Shown piece after piece: positions 33,465 to 37,462 of a stretch of 37,462 nucleotides of DNA (positions are counted from its first letter, which is position 1; each line of letters opens with the position of its first letter). The translations under genes and the position numbers were made by a program. Below the pieces are notes generated by a model. The model was not told the DNA's origin. It did no database searches and worked only from the letters and a program-made list of their open reading frames with translations. The DNA comes from Alphaproteobacteria bacterium (lineage in GTDB: Bacteria; Pseudomonadota; Alphaproteobacteria; JAUXUR01), in assembly GCA_030680745.1 (NCBI GenBank), contig JAUXUR010000022.1, positions 1 to 37,462 on the forward strand, read 5' to 3'.

Positions 33465-33560
33465 AGTCGATAGACATTGGAATGATACGCCGTCACGTTT
33501 TACTCATGCAGGGATGCACTTCGCTCGGTGTTTCTTGTCTGCTTCTCAAGTCTATTGACT
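33465..33560. repeat. Isolated ~96-bp palindrome, possibly a distant relative of the A-F family
   Basis: Inverted ends AGTCGATAGAC and GTCTATTGACT (one G-T pair). The middle shares order and partial sequence with the A-F palindromes (TTTACTCATGCAGGGATGCAC versus GTACTCATGTAC...GCACAC; TTCTCAAG). It lies between a terminator and the second LRR gene, in the 5' leader region of the latter. Confidence 0.5.
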
Positions 33561-33583
33561 GTATGTAACTAGGAGAATGGACG

Positions 33584-34720
33584 ATGTTTAAAAAAATAAT
33601 CATTATGCCTTTTGTCTTCTTAAGTATCGTATCAATAAGTGAAGCGTTTAAAATTCAGCTGCCAGAAATTGTGCGTAATGAACAATTTTTACCCTTGAAA
33701 ACGGATTTATTTTTAGAAATACAAGAAATTGAAGCTAAGAAACTCAATAAGAATGTCCTTCTTATAACGCCTGAAAATTGGGATCACTTTGAACGTTTGT
33801 TTGTTGAATATCAATCAAATTCAGAGGATTGGATTTCACCTTTTGACAAATCAAATTGTCGAGAAATTATATTTTTCACAACGATGTTAGATATTGCCAG
33901 AATGCACTTAACATCCAATCATATTGATTTTTTACCTAAATTATTACCCCATTTACGAGCCTTATCTTTAAGAGAATATTGTGCTCAAAATGATCTTATT
34001 ATGGCCATTGCAAAAATTGAAACATTAGAAGAAATCGATCTTTGGCAAAATCATGCAACCAAAGAAGGTGTTAAGGAATTAGCTTTGTTGCCTAATTTAA
34101 AAAAGTTGAATCTTGGGTTTAATGATATGCATCACACTTCTCTTTCTTTTGAAGAAATAAGAAAAGTGAATAATTACGTTCAATCACTCGAGGACGATTT
34201 ATTGGCACTAAATCAAAACGTAACACCTTTATCAAATATAGAAGAAATGCGAAAAAAAGTGCTTAATGAAGAAATAGAGCAATTAAAACAAACTGCTATT
34301 GAAGCATTATCAAAAAACAACTCACTTCAAGAATTAGATTTAACAGGTACACAGGTAACGAAAGAAGAGCTTAAAATTATAGCAAATATGAACAAGCTTA
34401 AACGATTAAATCTTACAGCGAATTATCTTCAAAACCAAGGTGCTGCAATCATTGCTGGAATGAACAATTTAGAAAGTTTGAACGTTACTGGTAATAAAAT
34501 TACGGATATTGGGATTAATTCATTGTGCCTAATGCACGATCTTAAAAAATTAGATCTATCACGTAATCAGTTTTCAGATGCTGGTGAAACCGAGCTTTCT
34601 AGAATGCATTGGTTGAGAAAGCTAAAGATTTCAGAAAACGATTTTGTTGAAAACGATTTCATTCATGTTCGTAAAATGCCTGAAACGTTAGTTATAGGAT
34701 TGGATGATCAAGAGGATTGA
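33584..34720 (+). CDS. Exported leucine-rich-repeat protein (second)
   Basis: 378 aa. Signal peptide 1-22 (MFKKIIIMPFVFLSIVSISEA). Repeats of LxxLxLxxN type appear at LRALSLREYCAQ, LEEIDLWQNHATKEG, LKKLNLGFNDM, then after a charged ~50-residue insertion (about 190-242) LQELDLTGTQVTKEE, LKRLNLTANYLQNQG, LESLNVTGNKITDIG, LKKLDLSRNQFSDAG and LRKLKISENDF. Repeats are more diverged than in the 457-aa LRR protein. RBS AGGAG 9 nt before ATG. Likely a protein-binding exported factor; target unknown. Confidence 0.85.
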   Translation: MFKKIIIMPFVFLSIVSISEAFKIQLPEIVRNEQFLPLKTDLFLEIQEIEAKKLNKNVLLITPENWDHFERLFVEYQSNSEDWISPFDKSNCREIIFFTTMLDIARMHLTSNHIDFLPKLLPHLRALSLREYCAQNDLIMAIAKIETLEEIDLWQNHATKEGVKELALLPNLKKLNLGFNDMHHTSLSFEEIRKVNNYVQSLEDDLLALNQNVTPLSNIEEMRKKVLNEEIEQLKQTAIEALSKNNSLQELDLTGTQVTKEELKIIANMNKLKRLNLTANYLQNQGAAIIAGMNNLESLNVTGNKITDIGINSLCLMHDLKKLDLSRNQFSDAGETELSRMHWLRKLKISENDFVENDFIHVRKMPETLVIGLDDQED

Positions 34721-34760
34721 TTGTAGGCGAAGTTACAAAACCTGTCTGAAGATTGAATAT

Positions 34761-34787
34761 AAAAAAACCTAGCCCCGTAGGGCTAGG
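34761..34787 (-). terminator. Rho-independent terminator of the cold-shock gene
   Basis: Stem CCTAGCCC/GGGCTAGG with loop CGTA; on the minus strand it is followed by seven T. It lies 24 nt past the cold-shock stop codon. Confidence 0.92.
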
Positions 34788-34810
34788 CTTAACAGTCTGA
34801 AAGCAATAGA

Positions 34811-35020
34811 TTACTTTACAACTACTAAATTAACAGCAGCTGTTTTACCTTTGCGATCTTGGGCCAATTCATATTGAATACGTTGCCCTTCTAATAGTGT
34901 TTTAAGACCAGCATGTTCGACTTTAGAAATGTGAACAAAGACGTCTTGTGATCCATCTTCGGGAGAAATAAAACCATAACCCTTTTGTGGATTAAACCAT
35001 TTAACAGTACCGACAGCCAT
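34811..35020 (-). CDS. Cold-shock protein, CspA family
   Basis: 69 aa single cold-shock domain. RNA-binding motifs GTVKWFNPQKGYGFI (RNP1) and DVFVHIS (RNP2) are complete, with usual length. Binds single-stranded nucleic acid and melts mRNA structure. RBS AAAGGAG 5 nt before ATG. Convergent with the LRR gene; shares the short intergenic region that holds its terminator. Cold-shock genes often have long structured leaders; the region upstream (35021-35200) could hold one but I cannot show it. Confidence 0.96.
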   Translation of the reverse strand: MAVGTVKWFNPQKGYGFISPEDGSQDVFVHISKVEHAGLKTLLEGQRIQYELAQDRKGKTAAVNLVVVK

Positions 35021-35676
35021 AAAAACTCCTTTGGCTTAACTTAGGTGAAGAAAGCTACCGACGCCAAAGAGGTAGAAAACATGGTCTTAAAACACGTGCT
35101 TCCAAACGAAAAATCGTAATACTATGGTGCCAATAGGGAGAATATGAGATTTAGGTGAACATCGTAACGTTACACTCAAGCCTTACACACTCTAAAATAA
35201 TGCTACCTCAATTACTATCCAAACTGCAAGAGAATTATCCAACAAAATAGAAAAACATGAAAAAAAAGTTTATTTTGTTAAAAATAGTGGTATTTTTAGA
35301 GTGGATGCTGTCATTTTTACAACGATGCCTTATAAAATGAGCATTGTTAGACCTATGCCGTTCTTATTTCAAACTATGGAGATCGTTGGATTTCGGGATG
35401 TCACAATGCTTAGATATGATAAATAGGTTTTCATTGCGCAACATTTATATTTTGATCTGCATGTTGAAACAATTCGAGTATAGCATTAAGTGTATTTTAA
35501 AATGCAGTCTTATCGATATAAAGATTATTCGCATTATTTTTAGAGTATAAATTAGTTGCTATAGCTTAGGTAAATGTCTGTAAGTTTTCGATTATACACA
35601 TTGCCCTTAGAGGAAAGGATGATGCTTTCTTTTAATTTTAAAAAATATTTTTCCCAAATTAAAAAACATGCATTTT
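35021..35676. other. Intergenic region between cold-shock gene and recA control region
   Basis: No whole gene. A frame without start codon (about 35194-35430) reads like a protein tail (KKVYFVKNSGIFRVDAVIFT) and then runs into a repeat at 35368-35412 that matches 11986-12029. A 68-codon frame at 35344-35550 crosses the same repeat and is not believed. The rest is AT-rich without recognisable signals. Confidence 0.5.
35368..35412. repeat. Repeat shared with 11986-12029
   Basis: TTTCAAACTATGGAGATCGT...TTTCGGGATGTCACAATGCTTA; the other copy has TTCAAACTGTGGAGGTCGTT and TTTCGGGATTCACAATGCTTA. The CAATGCTTA end is also seen at 12244-12252 and reversed at 37437-37445, marking a boundary common to these repeats. 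Confidence 0.75.
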
Positions 35677-35691
35677 GTTCTCTTTTTGTTC
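35677..35691 (+). promoter_or_regulatory. LexA (SOS) box of recA
   Basis: GTTCTCTTTTTGTTC, an exact match to the alphaproteobacterial LexA operator GTTC-N7-GTTC. It lies 12 bp upstream of the -35 element and 110 bp before the recA start. It indicates SOS control of recA and that a LexA of the alphaproteobacterial type exists in this genome. Confidence 0.8.
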
Positions 35692-35703
35692 TTTTCTTTG
35701 TCC

Positions 35704-35732
35704 TTGGATTTTGTTAGTATCTTTTGTATGAT
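35704..35732 (+). promoter_or_regulatory. Promoter of recA
   Basis: TTGGAT, 17-bp spacer, TATGAT: four of six matches to the -35 consensus and five of six to the -10, with ideal spacing, about 70 nt before the recA ATG and next to the LexA box. Confidence 0.65.
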
Positions 35733-35801
35733 GTCGAAGTTGTTGTCATGTTTAAAAAAATATGGAAAACGTAGACATAAAGTTGTAAAAGCGAGGTCAT
35801 T

Positions 35802-36830
35802 ATGGACAAACAAAAAGCACTAGATTCTGCATTAAGCCAAATTGAAAAAGCCTTTGGTAAAGGGTCGATTATGCGGTTAGGGCAGCAAGAAAGTGCTGTT
35901 GATGTTGATGCGATTTCAACTGGATCGCTAAGTCTTGATCTTGCTCTAGGTATTGGTGGCTTACCACGTGGTCGTATTGTAGAAATATACGGACCTGAAA
36001 GTTCTGGTAAAACAACACTTGCATTGCAGGTTATAGCTGAAGCCCAAAAAACAGGCGGCATTTGTGCGTTTATTGATGCTGAACATGCATTGGACCCTCA
36101 TTACGCGCGTAAATTGGGTGTGAATACAGATGAATTATTGATTTCTCAGCCTGATGCTGGTGAGCAAGCCTTGGAAATTGCTGATACGCTTGTACGTTCA
36201 GGATCAATTGCCGTGGTTGTTATTGATAGTGTGGCAGCTCTTGTCCCTCGTGCTGAACTTGAAGGCGAAATGGGTGATACCCATGTTGGTTTACAGGCGC
36301 GTTTAATGAGTCAAGCTTTACGTAAGTTTACGGGTTCTATTTCACGTACAGGTTGTCTTGTTATTTTCATTAACCAAATTCGACATAAAATTGGCGTCAT
36401 GTTTGGTAGTCCTGAAACCACAACAGGTGGTAATGCGCTTAAGTTTTATGCCTCTGTTCGTATTGATATTCGTCGTATTGGTACTATTAAAGATAAAGAA
36501 CAAGCAATTGGCAATCAAACACGCGTAAAAGTTGTTAAAAATAAAGTAGCGCCACCTTTCCGTGTTGTTGAATTTGACATTATGTTTGGCGAAGGTATTT
36601 CAAAAACAGGCGAATTGATTGATCTTGGCGTTAAAGCAGGTGTTGTAGATAAGGCGGGTGCTTGGTTCTCGTATAAAGATCAACGTGTTGGTCAGGGTCG
36701 TGAAAATGCTAAAATCTTTTTAAGAGATAATCCTCAGATTGCCGCTGAAATTGAAACAACAATTCGCGCGAATGCCGTAAGTGTTGCAAGCACGATGTTG
36801 GGTGCTGCTTCTGCTGCTGGCGATGATTAA
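35802..36830 (+). CDS. recA: RecA recombinase
   Basis: 342 aa. Catalyses homologous strand exchange and triggers LexA cleavage. Walker [10 protein letters not shown] at 64-72, [74 protein letters not shown] and [12 protein letters not shown] are all intact. [11 protein letters not shown] has His where most RecA have Met or Arg-type residues (usual INQIRMKIGV), a minor change. The acidic C-terminal tail is short. RBS GAGG before ATG. Preceded by a LexA box and promoter. Confidence 0.97.
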   Translation: MDKQKALDSALSQIEKAFGKGSIMRLGQQESAVDVDAISTGSLSLDLALGIGGLPRGRIVEIYGPESSGKTTLALQVIAEAQKTGGICAFIDAEHALDPHYARKLGVNTDELLISQPDAGEQALEIADTLVRSGSIAVVVIDSVAALVPRAELEGEMGDTHVGLQARLMSQALRKFTGSISRTGCLVIFINQIRHKIGVMFGSPETTTGGNALKFYASVRIDIRRIGTIKDKEQAIGNQTRVKVVKNKVAPPFRVVEFDIMFGEGISKTGELIDLGVKAGVVDKAGAWFSYKDQRVGQGRENAKIFLRDNPQIAAEIETTIRANAVSVASTMLGAASAAGDD

Positions 36831-36918
36831 TAAAATTTTCGTAACGAAGAAATATTATTAGGGGATGTTGACATTTCATAAAGGAATCAAACAGCGCATT
36901 GAAAATATACAAAATTTC

Positions 36919-36973
36919 GTTGTTGCGCGTTTTCCACCACCTAAAAGAGGCGGACTTAAAAGGAATGACAACT
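36919..36973. repeat. Reversed copy of the post-recR repeat
   Basis: CCACCACCTAAAAGAGGCGG..ACTTAAAAGGAATGACAA is the reverse complement, with small changes, of the sequence at 29645-29696. Confidence 0.75.
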
Positions 36974-36977
36974 ACCA

Positions 36978-37068
36978 TTCGTTATTGCGAGGGGCCCAAA
37001 TTTAAAAGGGTCCCACGGCAATCTCCTTAGCGGGGGTTCGCGATGACGATGTGGGGTGGTTCGTCATT
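36978..37068. repeat. Palindromic repeat of the 'cattgcgag...gcaatctc...gatgacg' kind
   Basis: Holds TTGCGAGGGGCCC paired with GGGTCCCACGGCAA and a second pair ATGACGA/TCGTCAT. Similar palindromes (TTGCGAG...GCAATCTC...GCGATGACG) are common between genes in several alphaproteobacteria. Confidence 0.7.
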
Positions 37069-37307
37069 AGAAGAATGCCCAAGTGTTTTTGCATGAGGAC
37101 GTACGCGGTAATCTATACTTTTGAATGTTGTGATAAAAAAATGAGGATTGCCACAAACAGCCTTGTTTAAACGCTCGACTATTTTCGTGATAGACGATTT
37201 TTTGTATGCTTTTCAACATATTGCATTAGATAGAGTGTGTTTTTTTTGTGAAATTTGGCTTCGTTTTTGGTTAATTAAGGTGTTAAACATCCCTTATATA
37301 GGAAGAG

Positions 37308-37446
37308 ACTCAATCTACGGGACAAAAAATGAAATTGCTTCGGTTTCCCTCTCCCCTTGTGGGAGAGGTCGGCGCGCAGCGACGGGTGAGGGGTATCTAA
37401 AGCGTTTACAAAGAGCAACACCATCATGCCATAATCTAAGCATTGC
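37308..37446. repeat. Composite repeat, second copy
   Basis: CAATCTACGGGACAAAAAAT followed by CCTCTCCCCTTGTGGGAGAG and GACGGGTGAGGGGTATCTAA, then AGCGTTTACAA and AAGCATTG. The part from 37348 is the reverse complement of 12244-12342; the first part matches 12039-12070 directly. Confidence 0.8.
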
Positions 37447-37462
37447 CAAACAAATAATAATC

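Larger units (their letters stand above)
36831..37462. other. Repeat-rich gene-free end of window
   Basis: No gene seen. Contains three repeats: 36919-36973, 36978-37068 and 37308-37446, listed separately. Between 37070 and 37300 I see only AT-rich DNA. The window ends inside or just after the last repeat. Confidence 0.7.

Noticed and set aside
35344..35550. Open frame of 68 codons upstream of recA
   Set aside because: It crosses the repeat shared with 11986-12029, has no ribosome binding site and a composition driven by AT-rich DNA.
1..37462. CRISPR array, prophage or tRNA genes
   Set aside because: No regularly spaced direct repeats with unique spacers, no phage structural genes and no cloverleaf were found on reading both strands by eye. 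The tandem repeats at 17.8-18.5 kb are coding LRR repeats.

Overview
The window looks like chromosome of an AT-rich alphaproteobacterium, probably a host-associated or intracellular one (Holosporales/Paracaedibacter-like is my inference, not proven). Reasons: an alphaproteobacterial LexA box (GTTC-N7-GTTC) in front of recA; the order SRP RNA, dnaX, ybaB, recR; a PetP-like MarR regulator beside grpE; many small families of palindromic intergenic repeats; and an unusually large share of Sec-exported proteins of unknown function, including leucine-rich-repeat and phospholipase D-like proteins of the kind that intracellular bacteria use as effectors.

Layout. 1-2.6 kb: a MITE-like repeat, a secreted protein with SLOG/LOG-like motifs, a second MITE copy next to a truncated duplicate of the gene at 7.65-8.25 kb, and a small outer-membrane barrel. 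2.8-7.2 kb (minus): a three-gene cassette transcribed as exported formylglycine-generating enzyme, outer-membrane barrel-like protein, long arylsulfatase. Its sulfatase gene is clearly more GC-rich than its surroundings. 7.2-8.3 kb: an IS end remnant and the full-length exported protein. 8.4-13.8 kb (plus): a small exported glycine-zipper protein, then a complete envelope-spanning exporter (FtsX/MacB-type permease, ATPase, HlyD-type adaptor, NodT/TolC-type outer-membrane lipoprotein), interrupted by repeats. 14-20 kb: thioredoxin, secreted phospholipase D-like protein, Rpn-type nuclease whose stop codon lies inside a MITE, an LRR protein with 12 near-identical 25-residue repeats, and an exported acidic-tailed protein. 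20-23 kb: metallo-beta-lactamase-fold hydrolase, DUF1003 membrane protein with a hairpin over its ribosome binding site, GrpE, MarR regulator. 23.3-26.8 kb: flagellar export genes (FlhB C-terminal-like, small helical protein, FliO, FliP), followed by a membrane sulfatase-like protein that has lost expected catalytic residues. 26.9-29.6 kb: SRP RNA, dnaX, ybaB, recR. 29.8-34.7 kb: exported proteins (774 aa unknown, tandem DUF2059-like, second LRR). 34.8-36.8 kb: cold-shock protein and LexA-controlled recA, then repeat-rich DNA to the end.

The most striking pattern is a family of six ~103-121 bp palindromes. Their outermost arms differ between copies yet stay complementary within each copy, and five of the six start within 7 nt of, or overlap, the stop codon of a gene, in the same orientation relative to that gene. 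This looks like a selected 3'-end RNA structure or a mobile palindrome with very specific placement.
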